DNA of 64,000 bases from Nitrosotalea devaniterrae (GCA_900065925.1 LN890280.1:1542451-1606450); one strand, 5' to 3'. Positions 44,139-54,306 are shown, counted from the first letter of the stretch. Numbers and translations: made by a program. Notes: generated from the letters alone by a model not told the origin.

Positions 44139-44139
44139 G

Positions 44140-45075
44140 ATGAAAATAGTTCAGATAGGAACTGGTGGATTTGGAAAGAATCATGCCAGAATTCTTTCAC
44201 AACTAGGAGTTCTTTCAGCTATATGCGATATGAATACTTCTCGGGCGGAAGAATTTAGTAAAAAATATTCTGTGAATCATTATTCCTCATTGGATTCTCT
44301 CATGGATTCAGAAAAATTTGATGCTGCATTTGTTTGTACACCTACTTTTACTCACTTTGAATTGGCAAGAAAACTCTTGGAGCAAAAAAAGAATGTTTTT
44401 GTAGAAAAACCAATGACATATCTTTCACACGAGGGTGAAGATCTTCTTCAGATAGCCAAAAAAAATAAAGTAATCCTCACAAGTGGATACATAGAGCGAT
44501 TCAATCCTGCCGTTTCACTTGTCAAAGAGTATGTCAGAACTAGAAAGTATGGAGAGCTGATTATGCTTGAATTTCATAGAGAAAATAGAATGCCAAATCA
44601 CATAAAAGATGTAGGAATTATTTATGATACTTCAGTACATGACATTGATACAGCCATGTGGCTATTTGATGATGTGCCCGAAGTTGTATTTGCAAGATCT
44701 GGAAAAATAAGACATGAGCATGAGGATTTTGCAACAATAATGCTTGGTTTTAAAGATAATAGAGTTGCAATCATATCATCAAACTGGATTACTCCAATTC
44801 GCGTTAGAAAATTTAATGCAGTGTGCGGAGATGCAATAATTTCTTCTGATTTTATTACACAAGAAGTCAAGATCGAAACTAGTTCAGGTGCTGAGATACC
44901 TCGTAAAGAAATGGAAGAACCTTTACTTTTAGAGATAAAAAATTTCATATCTGCAATAGAAGGAAAAGAGAACATAAGAGTAAGAGCAGAAGATGCAGTA
45001 AATACCACTAAGATTGCAGAAGCGGCACTTTTATCTAGTCACAAAGGAACTCCAATTTATCTGGATTTAAAATGA
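44140..45075 (+). CDS. Gfo/Idh/MocA-family oxidoreductase
   Basis: A 311-residue protein with a Rossmann N-terminus (VQIGTGGFGKNHARILS), the EKP motif VEKPM and a catalytic histidine in YDTSVHDIDTAMWLF. These enzymes oxidise sugars or sugar nucleotides with NAD(P). It is followed by a Trm112-like protein and a hexapeptide acyltransferase; the pairing recalls WlbA/WlbB-type UDP-sugar modification. The substrate is inferred from context only. Confidence 0.85.
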   Translation: MKIVQIGTGGFGKNHARILSQLGVLSAICDMNTSRAEEFSKKYSVNHYSSLDSLMDSEKFDAAFVCTPTFTHFELARKLLEQKKNVFVEKPMTYLSHEGEDLLQIAKKNKVILTSGYIERFNPAVSLVKEYVRTRKYGELIMLEFHRENRMPNHIKDVGIIYDTSVHDIDTAMWLFDDVPEVVFARSGKIRHEHEDFATIMLGFKDNRVAIISSNWITPIRVRKFNAVCGDAIISSDFITQEVKIETSSGAEIPRKEMEEPLLLEIKNFISAIEGKENIRVRAEDAVNTTKIAEAALLSSHKGTPIYLDLK

Positions 45076-45341
45076 ACAGAAAATTAATGGAAATTCTTGC
45101 TTGTCCAATAGACAAACACTTTCCACTTGAGTTAATAGAATTAACTGCAAAAGAAGAGATTATTTCAGAAGGTACAATATTTTGTTCAAAGTGTTCAAGA
45201 TATTATCCAATCATAGAAGAGATCCCCATAATGTTGCCTGATGAATTAAGAGATAAGAATCAAGATATTGAATTTTTAAACAAGTACAAAACTACTCTTC
45301 CTGAAAAGATTATTACAAAAGGCGCTCCATGGCATTTGTGA
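45072..45341 (+). CDS. Trm112-like zinc protein
   Basis: An 89-residue protein with CPIDKHFPLEL near the start and CSKCSRYYPIIEEIPIMLPDE later; both halves match the Trm112/UPF0434 zinc fold. Trm112 activates several methyltransferases, but none is adjacent. Its ATG overlaps the oxidoreductase stop by four bases. The location inside a sugar-modification cluster is unusual. Confidence 0.8.
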   Translation: MNRKLMEILACPIDKHFPLELIELTAKEEIISEGTIFCSKCSRYYPIIEEIPIMLPDELRDKNQDIEFLNKYKTTLPEKIITKGAPWHL

Positions 45342-45348
45342 TAAGAAA

Positions 45349-45825
45349 ATGGTAACAAACTTTATTTCAGAAAAAGCAAAACTAGGAAAAAATGTCAGAA
45401 TATGGCATTTTGCATACGTGGGAGATGACACCGAAATTGGAGATAATGTCAAGATAGGTTCACTAGCACATGTTGATTACAATGTCAAAATAGGAGAGAA
45501 TACCATGATAGAAGGACTTGTTTACATACCACCACTTTCCAGAATTGGAAAAAATGTCTTCATAGGTCCAGCCGCATCTTTAACTAATGATCCATATCCA
45601 GCAAGCAAAAAGATGGTGGGGGTCATCATTGAAGACGGAGTAGTCATAGGCTCTAGAGCAGTCATAAAAGCCGGAGTCAAAATAGGAAAGAATAGTGTAG
45701 TGGCAATGGGAGCAGTCGTTACAAAAGATGTTCCACCCAATTGTGTCGTAGTTGGAGTTCCAGCGAAAGTCAAGTATTCACGAGAGGAATATGACAAGAA
45801 AAAAAAGAACTGGGAAAACAGCTAG
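45349..45825 (+). CDS. Left-handed beta-helix acyltransferase
   Basis: A 158-residue hexapeptide-repeat protein: successive IGxxV turns (GDDTEIGDNVKIGSLAHVDYNV, KIGENTMI, GVVIGSRAVIKAGV, KIGKNSVVAMGAVVTKDVPPNCVVVGVPAK). This is the LbH trimeric acyltransferase fold, used by WlbB/WbpD-type N-acetyltransferases. With the oxidoreductase it probably modifies a nucleotide-activated sugar for surface glycans. The C-terminal charged tail is lysine-rich. Confidence 0.88.
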   Translation: MVTNFISEKAKLGKNVRIWHFAYVGDDTEIGDNVKIGSLAHVDYNVKIGENTMIEGLVYIPPLSRIGKNVFIGPAASLTNDPYPASKKMVGVIIEDGVVIGSRAVIKAGVKIGKNSVVAMGAVVTKDVPPNCVVVGVPAKVKYSREEYDKKKKNWENS

Positions 45826-46055
45826 TAACTGATTTGTTTATGAAATATCCAGTTCTTTATTTTTGACATAATCAAAATCCAAATTACTACAAGTATGAGG
45901 GCAATACCTGCTTTGACGATAGAGTCTATCAGATTATCTAGTTTTCCAAAACCCTGTATTGAAATGTGTGCTATAATTGAGACAACTAGTCCACCCCCAG
46001 CAATAATCAACACCCACATGACAAATATGTAGAAAAAAATCTGGGTTCCCTTCAT
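45822..46055 (-). CDS. Small membrane protein next to the GPT-family transferase
   Basis: A 77-residue protein with two hydrophobic segments (about residues 8-28 and 50-66) and a short basic end. It has no named domain. Its start overlaps the stop of the upstream transferase gene by four bases. Convergent overlap of four bases with the acyltransferase gene. Confidence 0.6.
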   Translation of the reverse strand: MKGTQIFFYIFVMWVLIIAGGGLVVSIIAHISIQGFGKLDNLIDSIVKAGIALILVVIWILIMSKIKNWIFHKQISY

Positions 46056-47047
46056 ATCCTAATTTCCATCATGAAAGATGTAATTATTGCAAGTGCTGCA
46101 GAAAATAATGCTAGCTTGAATATTACAAATCCCACTTGTTTTTCAGTCAGTGGTCCATTTGCCAAGATCAATCGTACTAGAGTTACAGGAGCAGATTTGT
46201 CAGTACTTGCCATCAGCTTAAAATCCTCAGTGTGAACTACAGGATTTGCTTTTATCTGCCTATGCTCAATTATTCTTTTTACACTAGAAAGAAAGAGAAA
46301 AGAGTTTATCACTGCAGGAAGTAACGCAATTGCAGCAATAATTTCAACATGACCTACTATGGATAATGCTCCATACATTGCTCCAAGAGTTAGTGCACCA
46401 GAATCGCCGGGGAATATTTTACTAGGTATTTTATGATACTTGTAAAATGCCAGTGATACAAAACCTAGAGGTAAACTTGCTAATGCAATATCATAATTAT
46501 GTAAAATGACAAGACAAATTGTAAGGGCAAAACTAGCAATAGTCATGAATCCGCTTGCAACACCATTGAGAACATCAATAGAGTTTATTGTATTTCCCAT
46601 TACTGGAATGATGAAAACTATCAATCCCAAATAGAGTTCTGGAATCTTGACTGAACCAAATAGTGGAAATGCAAGATGTGGATGGTATGCTCCAAGTAAA
46701 ATTATAGGTAATGCAGAAGCAGCAAGAGCCAGCGGTTTAAACCAGCCACCAAGTACCTTTCTATCATCTGCAAAACCAACAAGGAAGGCAAGCGAAGTTG
46801 TTATCATGATTGCCAATATATCAGTAGAAGGAAAAAAGGCATAAAGAATAAGTTCAGAAGCCAGAATTCCTGCAAGAATGGAAGGTCCTCCAGGGCGAGC
46901 AACCATTGTTATAACCTCTTTGTTGTAGTCTTTTACAACCATCTTTCTTTTTGTCAATACTGTAATCAGACTTGGAGTAATTGCATAAACGGTAACAAAT
47001 GCCACAGCTGAAATCAGTATTGCTATAATGGTCCTATCTAACATCAT
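46052..47047 (-). CDS. MraY/GPT-family UDP-sugar:polyprenyl-phosphate sugar-1-phosphate transferase
   Basis: A 331-residue protein with about ten hydrophobic helices. Family motifs are the DD pair in FADDRK, NSIDVLNG and FPGDSGAL, which bind magnesium and UDP-sugar. In archaea this enzyme transfers the first sugar phosphate to dolichyl phosphate for N-glycosylation (AglH-type). It lies 3' of Hel308, overlapping by four bases, and next to the sugar-modification cluster on the other strand. Confidence 0.88.
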   Translation of the reverse strand: MMLDRTIIAILISAVAFVTVYAITPSLITVLTKRKMVVKDYNKEVITMVARPGGPSILAGILASELILYAFFPSTDILAIMITTSLAFLVGFADDRKVLGGWFKPLALAASALPIILLGAYHPHLAFPLFGSVKIPELYLGLIVFIIPVMGNTINSIDVLNGVASGFMTIASFALTICLVILHNYDIALASLPLGFVSLAFYKYHKIPSKIFPGDSGALTLGAMYGALSIVGHVEIIAAIALLPAVINSFLFLSSVKRIIEHRQIKANPVVHTEDFKLMASTDKSAPVTLVRLILANGPLTEKQVGFVIFKLALFSAALAIITSFMMEIRI

Positions 47048-49167
47048 CTTATCTTTTTCAGATGTGTCTTTATGTTTTCTGCAATAACTAGCCCTATCTT
47101 ATCTATTTTTGCTAGTCTATCAATAGATATTTTGGATAAATCCTCAGTTGTTTTTATTCCATTTTTGAAGAGTATTCTGGCCCTGATCCTTCCAATTCCC
47201 TTTATTTTTACTAGATCAACAAGTTCTTCTTTAATACCATATAGTATTCTGGATCTCAAGTCATAAATCTCAGTCAATATATCGTCTTTTTTTTCCAGTT
47301 TTGCAATCTCATAAAGTGCATGAATCAGCCAATCTGCAGTCTCTGTCATTCGATGCATATCACCAGACTCTATACCAAAGTTATCAGAGAGAAATATTTC
47401 ACTTGATTCATTGATCCAAGAATGTATTGCAAGAAGACTTCTATTACAATCATACTCAGATATGGGCTCTATTAGTTGATCAGCATAATTTTCAATCAGA
47501 GTACTTAGAAATTCATAATCTTTGTTTCTCAATGAAAATTTTGGAAAGAAATCTTCGGAGATTGTGATAATATGCAACAGCCCAAGAGTATGCCCTTTTG
47601 TTGAAATATTTTCTAAAGATTTTCGAAATAGTACTGCTGTTAGAGGATCTATGTATAAGGTAGAGGTTCTTTTGCCAAATTCTGTGGCAATGTATCTACC
47701 TCCTTTTTGTTTGACAAAATCTTCTGATTCCAGATATCTCAAAGATATTTGAATGTGAAATTTTATTGTAGTTTTTCTTTCTTGAGATCCTGAGAGTGTC
47801 TTTGAAAAAAATTCAACGATGTCTTCTCCCTTTATTCCTGGATTTGTCGATACAAAACTCAGAAGATGAATCCTTAATGCTTTATCGCCAGTGAGCTTTG
47901 AAGAAATTGGTTCTGGGATTCCATTAATGTAATAGTCAAAAATTTCGTCGCTATTTGAATTTCCAACAATGATTGCTTCACCATATTTATCATATTGTGG
48001 TCTGCCTGCACGACCGCATAGTTGTTTATACTCTAATATGCTAATGGGTTTGTTAGCACCATATTTTGCATCATATCTACTCACATTAGCGATAACCACC
48101 CGTCTTGCGGGAAGGTTTACCCCTGCAGCCAAGGTGGGAGTAGATGCCAAAATCTTTATTCTTTTGTTTCTAAATTCAGATTCAATTAGATCTCTGCAAT
48201 TTGGATTAAGACCAGCATGATGAAATGCTACTCCGTTTTTAATTAAACTTGCCAAGGTTTTAACAAGCTCAGTGTGTTCATTATCATCTAAAATTTTTTG
48301 CGAGATCTTTTCTAACATTTCCTTTTCTTCGTTGTTCAGAGTCTTTGCCACCGCCTCTGATGCCTTTGTGGCAAGAGATACAGAACGAGTTCTTGTCTCT
48401 GCAAATAAAATTGCCTGTCCTCCATTATTTAGTGAATCCAAACCTAGATCAACAGGTGGTCCTCTGATACTTGTTTGAATTTCAAATTTCTTTCTGTCTT
48501 GCATTGTTACTATACCCTGATCATAAACTCCTTCTGACAACGGAACCGGCCTCCATTCACTATGAACTAGTTTACATTCTAACCAATCAGCAATTTCATC
48601 AGCATTCGTAACTGTGGCGCTTAGAGCAAGTATTTGGGGTCTTTGCGGTAACAACTTTAGCTTTGTAAGTACAATCTCAAGAGTGGGTCCTCTATCATCA
48701 TCACCTAATAGATGCACCTCATCAGCTATTACAAGACTTATTTGATCGATCCATTCTGCACCTTGTCTTATGATAGAATCCATTTTTTCGTTAGTTAGAA
48801 CAAGAATGTCATTTTGACCCAAATTCTTGTCAGATACATCAAAATCACCTGTAGATATCTGAATTTTCATATTTTTGCCAAGATCAACAGAATCAAGTTT
48901 TTTGAATTCATTGAATTTTTCTGATGCTAAAGCCTTTAGAGGACTGAGATAAACTATCTTGCCTCTTTTTTCAGATAGATGTTTTATTATTGCAAGAATT
49001 GCAAGTAATGTCTTGCCGCTTGCAGTTGGAGCAGAAACTAATATGCTCTGTCCTTCAAGTAACCCAGCCTTTACTGTCTTTTCTTGAGGTGGATAAAGAC
49101 TCACATATCCATTTTTTTGGAGAAATTCAATTGTGGAAGGAGGAATATCTAGCTGCTCTATTTTCAT
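47044..49167 (-). CDS. Hel308-type DNA helicase
   Basis: A 707-residue superfamily 2 helicase. Motifs: Walker A SAPTASGKTLL, DEVH box ADEVHLLGDD, SATVTN (motif III) and HHAGLNP with GRAGRPQ (motif VI). A winged-helix and ratchet domain follow, then a C-terminal helix-hairpin-helix KIKGIGRIRARILF and DKIGLVIAENI. It unwinds stalled fork DNA. The start overlaps the MCM stop by four bases. Confidence 0.93.
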   Translation of the reverse strand: MKIEQLDIPPSTIEFLQKNGYVSLYPPQEKTVKAGLLEGQSILVSAPTASGKTLLAILAIIKHLSEKRGKIVYLSPLKALASEKFNEFKKLDSVDLGKNMKIQISTGDFDVSDKNLGQNDILVLTNEKMDSIIRQGAEWIDQISLVIADEVHLLGDDDRGPTLEIVLTKLKLLPQRPQILALSATVTNADEIADWLECKLVHSEWRPVPLSEGVYDQGIVTMQDRKKFEIQTSIRGPPVDLGLDSLNNGGQAILFAETRTRSVSLATKASEAVAKTLNNEEKEMLEKISQKILDDNEHTELVKTLASLIKNGVAFHHAGLNPNCRDLIESEFRNKRIKILASTPTLAAGVNLPARRVVIANVSRYDAKYGANKPISILEYKQLCGRAGRPQYDKYGEAIIVGNSNSDEIFDYYINGIPEPISSKLTGDKALRIHLLSFVSTNPGIKGEDIVEFFSKTLSGSQERKTTIKFHIQISLRYLESEDFVKQKGGRYIATEFGKRTSTLYIDPLTAVLFRKSLENISTKGHTLGLLHIITISEDFFPKFSLRNKDYEFLSTLIENYADQLIEPISEYDCNRSLLAIHSWINESSEIFLSDNFGIESGDMHRMTETADWLIHALYEIAKLEKKDDILTEIYDLRSRILYGIKEELVDLVKIKGIGRIRARILFKNGIKTTEDLSKISIDRLAKIDKIGLVIAENIKTHLKKIR

Positions 49168-51245
49168 ACCCGGTTATAATGACCAGGTTTGGATTCATAA
49201 ATAGCTGACTCTCTTTGTAATTTTTTAAGATATTTTCTTGCTTCATCTTCTGTAAATTTATCAGTCTTGACTAGTTCTTTGACAAATGCTTTTTCTTCAA
49301 CAGGTCTTTTCTCATCTCCCTCAAGTGATTTCATCACATCCATGAATAGCTGCATTTTTGAAACTTCACTGTGAGGACGTCCCTGAAGAACTCCGAGATC
49401 AACTTTTCCAGTATTAACGTCAACGCCTGCATCTTGTAACATGCTTTGCATAAGGAATATTGCACGTTCTGCATCTTCTCCTTCAACTTGTGTTTTCATC
49501 AATAATCTAGCTCTTGCTGTTGCCAACCTTACAAGTCCCTCCAATTGTCTAGGAGTTACTGTGATCATTCCTTCAGATTCTACATTTCTCATTGTCATAT
49601 AGTAATTTAGAATCAGATCTTCTGCTTCGGGAGTAAGATTTGGATCGGATCTCTTTGCATATGACAAATATTTTGTAAGAATATCTACATCAATTAGCGA
49701 CTTGGTATCGGTTCCAGATGCTCTGTGTAGATTCAATATGTGTCTTGCAATTCTTGTATCTTTTTCTTTCGATGGGATGTCCCTTACAACAAAGATAAGA
49801 TCGAAACGTGTTAAGAGTGGAACTGGAAGGTTAACATTTTCTGTTATATTCTTGAAAGGATCATATTTTCCAAACATAGGGTTAGCAGCAGCCAAAATCG
49901 AAGTTCTGGCGTTCAACGTTGCAACTATTCCACCTTTTGCGATACTTACTGATTGTTGCTCCATTGTTTCATGTAACGCACTTCTATCTTCTGGTTTCAT
50001 TTTGTCAAATTCATCTATACAGACAAGACCTTGATCACCTAGTACTACAGCACCAGCCTCAAGCATCATTATACCAATTTTATCTCTGACAACTGCTGCA
50101 GTAAGTCCTGCTGCAGTTGAACCTCTTCCAGATGTATAAAGTCCCCTAGGTGCAATTCTTGCACAGAATTTTAGCATCTCACTTTTTGCGGTACCAGGAT
50201 CACCTACCAAAAAGACGTTGATATCACCACGAATTTTAGCACCATCTGCAAGAAGTTTTTGTGTTGATCCTACAATTAACAGCAAAATGGCTTCTTTGAT
50301 TATATCATGTCCACTTACATGAGGTGCAAACGAAGCGATAAGCCTATCATAAATATCAGGATTTTTTACAAGCGATTTGATTATTCGCTCTTCATCAGGA
50401 GAGATTTCCTCTCTTTCAGTGCTTCTTGAAGATTTATTTCCACGTCCACGATGAAACTCAATATTATTTCCCTGAATTCGTAATCTGTAGATGCCACTTT
50501 TCCCTCTCATAGAAGGTATGTGTTCTTGTTCAATTCTCACAATTCCTGTCAGTATAATACGATCACCTGGCCTTGCATTATCAACCAAGTCTTGTAAAAC
50601 TGTGACATCCAGATAATGAGGCAATTGACCAGGAGGCAAATCTTCTGGTAATTCTTGTAGTCTTACCATTTGAAAATCAATGAACTTACTTTGTTCAGGG
50701 CTTATCTCTAGATCTCTATGAGTACATTTTCCATTATCACATTTTAGCGGTTCCTTAAACTCTAAACCCTTTTCTTGGACTCTCACGGTCTTATGATTAT
50801 CAGGACAAAAGTAAACTAATTCTTTTGCAAGTGGTTTAATTTCAGAAGATCGTACAACCATTCCAGACACACTGATCACTTTTCCAATAACTTCTGCATT
50901 TACTTCACGTAAACTTCGTTGTGATGGATAATTTGAAATTCTTACCCTAATGTCATGCCGAATTTTTTCGGCATACTGTGGAAATCTCTCTTTAAGAATA
51001 TCTTTTATTGCTCCACCAAAGGCTCTAAGTATTTCATCAGGATCAACGCTAAATACAGATTCAATTTCAGGATATGATACTAGGTCATTATAGTCAGCTA
51101 CAATGTATTGAGTTTTCTTTGCCATCATTTGATCTATTTCATCAACATACTTGTAAGCGCCAGATTTATCTTTGAATTGACTTAGGAAATCTTTTACTTG
51201 ATCTTGAAGTTTACTTTTTGAAATTGATTCAGATTGTGTGGTCAT
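49164..51245 (-). CDS. mcm: MCM replicative helicase
   Basis: A 693-residue protein. The N-terminal part has a zinc site (CPDNH..CDNGKC) and beta-hairpins; the ATPase has Walker A GDPGTAKSEM, Walker B VCIDEFDKM and the arginine finger LLTRFDLIF. A C-terminal winged helix follows. It is the replicative helicase, loaded at origins with GINS. Its ATG overlaps the GINS stop by four bases. Confidence 0.96.
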   Translation of the reverse strand: MTTQSESISKSKLQDQVKDFLSQFKDKSGAYKYVDEIDQMMAKKTQYIVADYNDLVSYPEIESVFSVDPDEILRAFGGAIKDILKERFPQYAEKIRHDIRVRISNYPSQRSLREVNAEVIGKVISVSGMVVRSSEIKPLAKELVYFCPDNHKTVRVQEKGLEFKEPLKCDNGKCTHRDLEISPEQSKFIDFQMVRLQELPEDLPPGQLPHYLDVTVLQDLVDNARPGDRIILTGIVRIEQEHIPSMRGKSGIYRLRIQGNNIEFHRGRGNKSSRSTEREEISPDEERIIKSLVKNPDIYDRLIASFAPHVSGHDIIKEAILLLIVGSTQKLLADGAKIRGDINVFLVGDPGTAKSEMLKFCARIAPRGLYTSGRGSTAAGLTAAVVRDKIGIMMLEAGAVVLGDQGLVCIDEFDKMKPEDRSALHETMEQQSVSIAKGGIVATLNARTSILAAANPMFGKYDPFKNITENVNLPVPLLTRFDLIFVVRDIPSKEKDTRIARHILNLHRASGTDTKSLIDVDILTKYLSYAKRSDPNLTPEAEDLILNYYMTMRNVESEGMITVTPRQLEGLVRLATARARLLMKTQVEGEDAERAIFLMQSMLQDAGVDVNTGKVDLGVLQGRPHSEVSKMQLFMDVMKSLEGDEKRPVEEKAFVKELVKTDKFTEDEARKYLKKLQRESAIYESKPGHYNRV

Positions 51246-51781
51246 TTTTTATCACTCATTATCTGTTGTTTAAATTCAGCACTGTTGTTATGTATGTAAT
51301 CAAATAGTGTTCTTTCTTCTATTGTTAACTTCTTTGCTAAATCCGCAGTCATCTTGAATGAATCTGCCAATCTAATTATTTTCCCTTGTCGTTTGCGAAT
51401 AAGAGAGTTTAACATACTTTCTATTTTATCACGATCTTCTTGTGGAAGTCTCCGTGTGAACGAATTAACTTTTATGTAAAAATCCAAATCTAGAGTAGAA
51501 AGATCAAAATCGCCTTGTACATTTTCTTTCATAACAGCCTGCTTCAAGGCTACTATCATGTCAGTATCTTGTACTTCGACTAATTTTTCTAAAGATAATA
51601 CTTCAGCTATCCATCTTGAAATACTCAGGATTTCTCCCTGTTTGGCTTCTATTGATGTCAATGGTGCATCTATTTTGAGATCATGTCCAAAATTGACTTT
51701 AACTTCTTGTAAGCGATATCCTATACTATGTACCTGTATGAGTTCTGAAATGTGCAATTTACTCGATCCTCCTTTGAGCAT
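51242..51781 (-). CDS. GINS complex subunit (Gins51/15 type)
   Basis: A 179-residue helical protein with KLTIEERTLFDYIHNNSAEFKQQIMS at the end and LEKLVEV and NSFTRRLPQEDRDKIESMLNSLIRKR inside, resembling archaeal GINS domain A. Its location directly before MCM matches known archaeal pairs. GINS stimulates MCM in the CMG-like complex. The 275 bases to the next gene upstream hold no gene, only a short hairpin. Confidence 0.75.
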   Translation of the reverse strand: MLKGGSSKLHISELIQVHSIGYRLQEVKVNFGHDLKIDAPLTSIEAKQGEILSISRWIAEVLSLEKLVEVQDTDMIVALKQAVMKENVQGDFDLSTLDLDFYIKVNSFTRRLPQEDRDKIESMLNSLIRKRQGKIIRLADSFKMTADLAKKLTIEERTLFDYIHNNSAEFKQQIMSDKK

Positions 51782-52056
51782 CTAAAGGGATCGATCGATC
51801 AATTCTGTTAACCATTTAGTTCGATCATTTGATCTAGCATACATCTGTACAAATTTGTTCCTGTTCATAACTAAAATACTTGTTTTCTCATTCAACATAC
51901 AACCATAGGTAATCATTCTAAACAATTCTAGTCTTTTTCATGCATAATAACAATGGGTAATAATAGAATCCCATTCAACATCAGAACTACATTAATGATT
52001 TACAAGCATGATTTAGTAGACTTAATTTTATTAGTAGGTGAAAGACGTATGTCCCT

Positions 52057-53010
52057 ATGACTGAATCTTCTATGTGGGTAGAAAAATATCGGCCTACAAA
52101 GATCTCATCAATAATAAACCAAAAAGAGATAGTAGGTAGCTTAAGATCTCTTTTAAAAAATACATCAGAAATGCCTCACCTATTATTTTCTGGCTCTGCT
52201 GGAGTTGGTAAGACTACTACTGCACTGTGTCTTGCAAGAGAAATTCTGGGAGATTCATGGCGTGAGTATACTTTAGAATTGAATGCTTCTGATGAACGTG
52301 GTATAAACATGGTTAGAGAAAGAGTAAAGAAATTTGCAAGATTTTCAGGTTTAGATACTAACATTCCTTTCAAGCTTATAATTTTGGATGAAGCTGATGA
52401 GATGACCTCAGACGCACAGACCGCCTTGAGAAGAATTATTGAAGATACTGCAAGACATTGTAGGTTCATCATGATTGCAAACAATATATCAAAAATCATA
52501 GAGCCTCTTCAAAGTAGATGTGCTGTTTTCAAGTTTACAAGGATATCTGAAGAGGACATAGTAAGCCATTTGGAGGAAATTTGTAAAAAAGAAAAAATAA
52601 AGTACAATGTAGAAGGCTTGAAAACTTTATACCAGTATTCAGAAGGAGATATGCGCCATACCATAAACATGCTACAAGCTACAGCAAGTGTAGGGATAGT
52701 AAATGAAGACAATGTAAAATCTTCTGCAGGACTTGCCAAGACAAGTGATGTGAGTTCTATTTTGAAACTTGCATTGGGAGGAAAAATTTCAGAGGCCAGA
52801 AACAAAATGATTGAGCTCATCAAAGTTTATGGAATGTCAGAATCAGACTTTTTAAAATACCTCAATGAAGAGTGTTATAGAATAAAGACTGTTCATTTAT
52901 CTGAAATGCTAAAGGCCATAGCAAAATATGATTACAGGTTAATCATAGGAGCCAATCCAGAGATTCAACTATCCGCATTATTGGCAGAACTTGGAAATAT
53001 AGAAAAATAA
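52057..53010 (+). CDS. rfcS: Replication factor C small subunit
   Basis: A 317-residue AAA+ protein. It has WVEKYRPTKISSI, Walker A SGSAGVGKTTTA, Walker B LDEADEMT, and the SRC motif LQSRCAVFKF, whose arginine acts in the neighbouring subunit. Four copies with one RfcL load PCNA. It diverges from the GINS-MCM-Hel308 cluster. A TATA-like ttaatttta lies near 52022-52030. Confidence 0.95.
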   Translation: MTESSMWVEKYRPTKISSIINQKEIVGSLRSLLKNTSEMPHLLFSGSAGVGKTTTALCLAREILGDSWREYTLELNASDERGINMVRERVKKFARFSGLDTNIPFKLIILDEADEMTSDAQTALRRIIEDTARHCRFIMIANNISKIIEPLQSRCAVFKFTRISEEDIVSHLEEICKKEKIKYNVEGLKTLYQYSEGDMRHTINMLQATASVGIVNEDNVKSSAGLAKTSDVSSILKLALGGKISEARNKMIELIKVYGMSESDFLKYLNEECYRIKTVHLSEMLKAIAKYDYRLIIGANPEIQLSALLAELGNIEK

Positions 53011-53013
53011 TAG

Positions 53014-53097
53014 CGCAGAGAGAGGGATTTGAACCCCCGCGTGCTTGCGCACATAGGCTCTCAAGGCCCACGCCATGCCGGGCTAGGCGACCTCTGC
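53014..53097 (-). tRNA. tRNA-Ser(TGA)
   Basis: Class II tRNA of 84 bases: acceptor GCAGAGG/TCTCTGC with a G-U at the last pair, D-stem GCC/GGC, anticodon stem TGGGC/GCCTA around CTTGAGA, long variable arm GTGC-GCAA-GCAC and T-stem GGGGG/CCCTC. Discriminator G supports serine; a shifted loop giving leucine (GAG) would need mismatches. G37 instead of A37 is uncommon. Confidence 0.9.
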
Positions 53098-53208
53098 AAG
53101 TTTTTTTTGTAAGGACTTGTTAAAATTTGTTTAAGATCGTCGTTTTTTAGAATTTTGAACATTTCATGTAGGGATTAATAATAAGAAAAAGAAAAGGGAC
53201 GAAAAATT

Positions 53209-53763
<555 letters not shown>

Positions 53764-53773
53764 TTATTTAAAC
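53764..53773 (-). promoter_or_regulatory. TATA box for ferredoxin 1
   Basis: Minus-strand gtttaaataa, ending 21 bases before the ATG at 53742; fits a leaderless transcript. Confidence 0.55.
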
Positions 53774-53783
53774 CTAGACAAAA

Positions 53784-54230
53784 CTAAGTGAATTTTGCAA
53801 TCTCTTTTTCGTGTATGTCTTGATTTAACTGATCAACCTTGATTGCTTTTGTAGGACAAACTTCAACGCATGCCATACACCAAATACAATCAGCTTCTTT
53901 CACAGGATTTGCTTTGTCAGTGTAATCTTTTCTGTCATTTCTACCTGTTTCACCAGGATTTTTGTACCATTCAAAAACTTTGACTGGACAACTTAACAAG
54001 CATACTCCATCAGCAATACATGAATCCCAATCTACAGCTACAAATGTGCCATGTACGCCTATTGGTTTGATCTCTTCACCTGTAGCCTCAGAATCAGATT
54101 TTACTTTTGGATTTGATGATGCTTCAGCAAGACGTCCAGGACCCCAAACCAGATGATAATTTTCACTTAGTGGATCTTTGAACTTTTCAATTACCTGATG
54201 ATTTGCAGGGAAGTTTGGGTCTATAGGCAC
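53784..54230 (-). CDS. Dicluster 7Fe-type ferredoxin (paralogue 2)
   Basis: A 148-residue protein from a GTG start, clearly a paralogue of the neighbour. Shared segments are [42 protein letters not shown] and [14 protein letters not shown]. The loop between the cluster motifs is shorter and the histidine-rich tail is absent. It has its own TATA box, so each copy can be regulated separately. Duplicated ferredoxins may serve different partners, such as complex I and the reductase at 41.5 kb. Confidence 0.93.
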   Translation of the reverse strand: MPIDPNFPANHQVIEKFKDPLSENYHLVWGPGRLAEASSNPKVKSDSEATGEEIKPIGVHGTFVAVDWDSCIADGVCLLSCPVKVFEWYKNPGETGRNDRKDYTDKANPVKEADCIWCMACVEVCPTKAIKVDQLNQDIHEKEIAKFT

Positions 54231-54250
54231 AGTATCTGAAATTGTTGTTA

Positions 54251-54260
54251 CTTATTTAAA
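54251..54260 (-). promoter_or_regulatory. TATA box for ferredoxin 2
   Basis: Minus-strand tttaaataag ends about 20 bases before the GTG start at 54230, the same layout as for ferredoxin 1. Confidence 0.5.
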
Positions 54261-54306
54261 GTGTATACAAGATAAATTCATATCTTTCACAAATCGTCCT
54301 AGTTTA

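Noticed and set aside
51784-51797. Tandem gatc repeats (gatcgatcgatc)
   Set aside because: Too short and simple to support a methylation or origin function without more copies.
51952-51975. Hairpin AATGGG/CCCATT in the gap between GINS and rfcS
   Set aside because: Six pairs with a 12-base loop is weak, with no U-run or partner features; nothing supports a regulator or RNA gene.
53014-53097. Reading the class II tRNA as tRNA-Leu(GAG)
   Set aside because: Shifting the loop breaks the anticodon stem and the discriminator is G, typical of serine.
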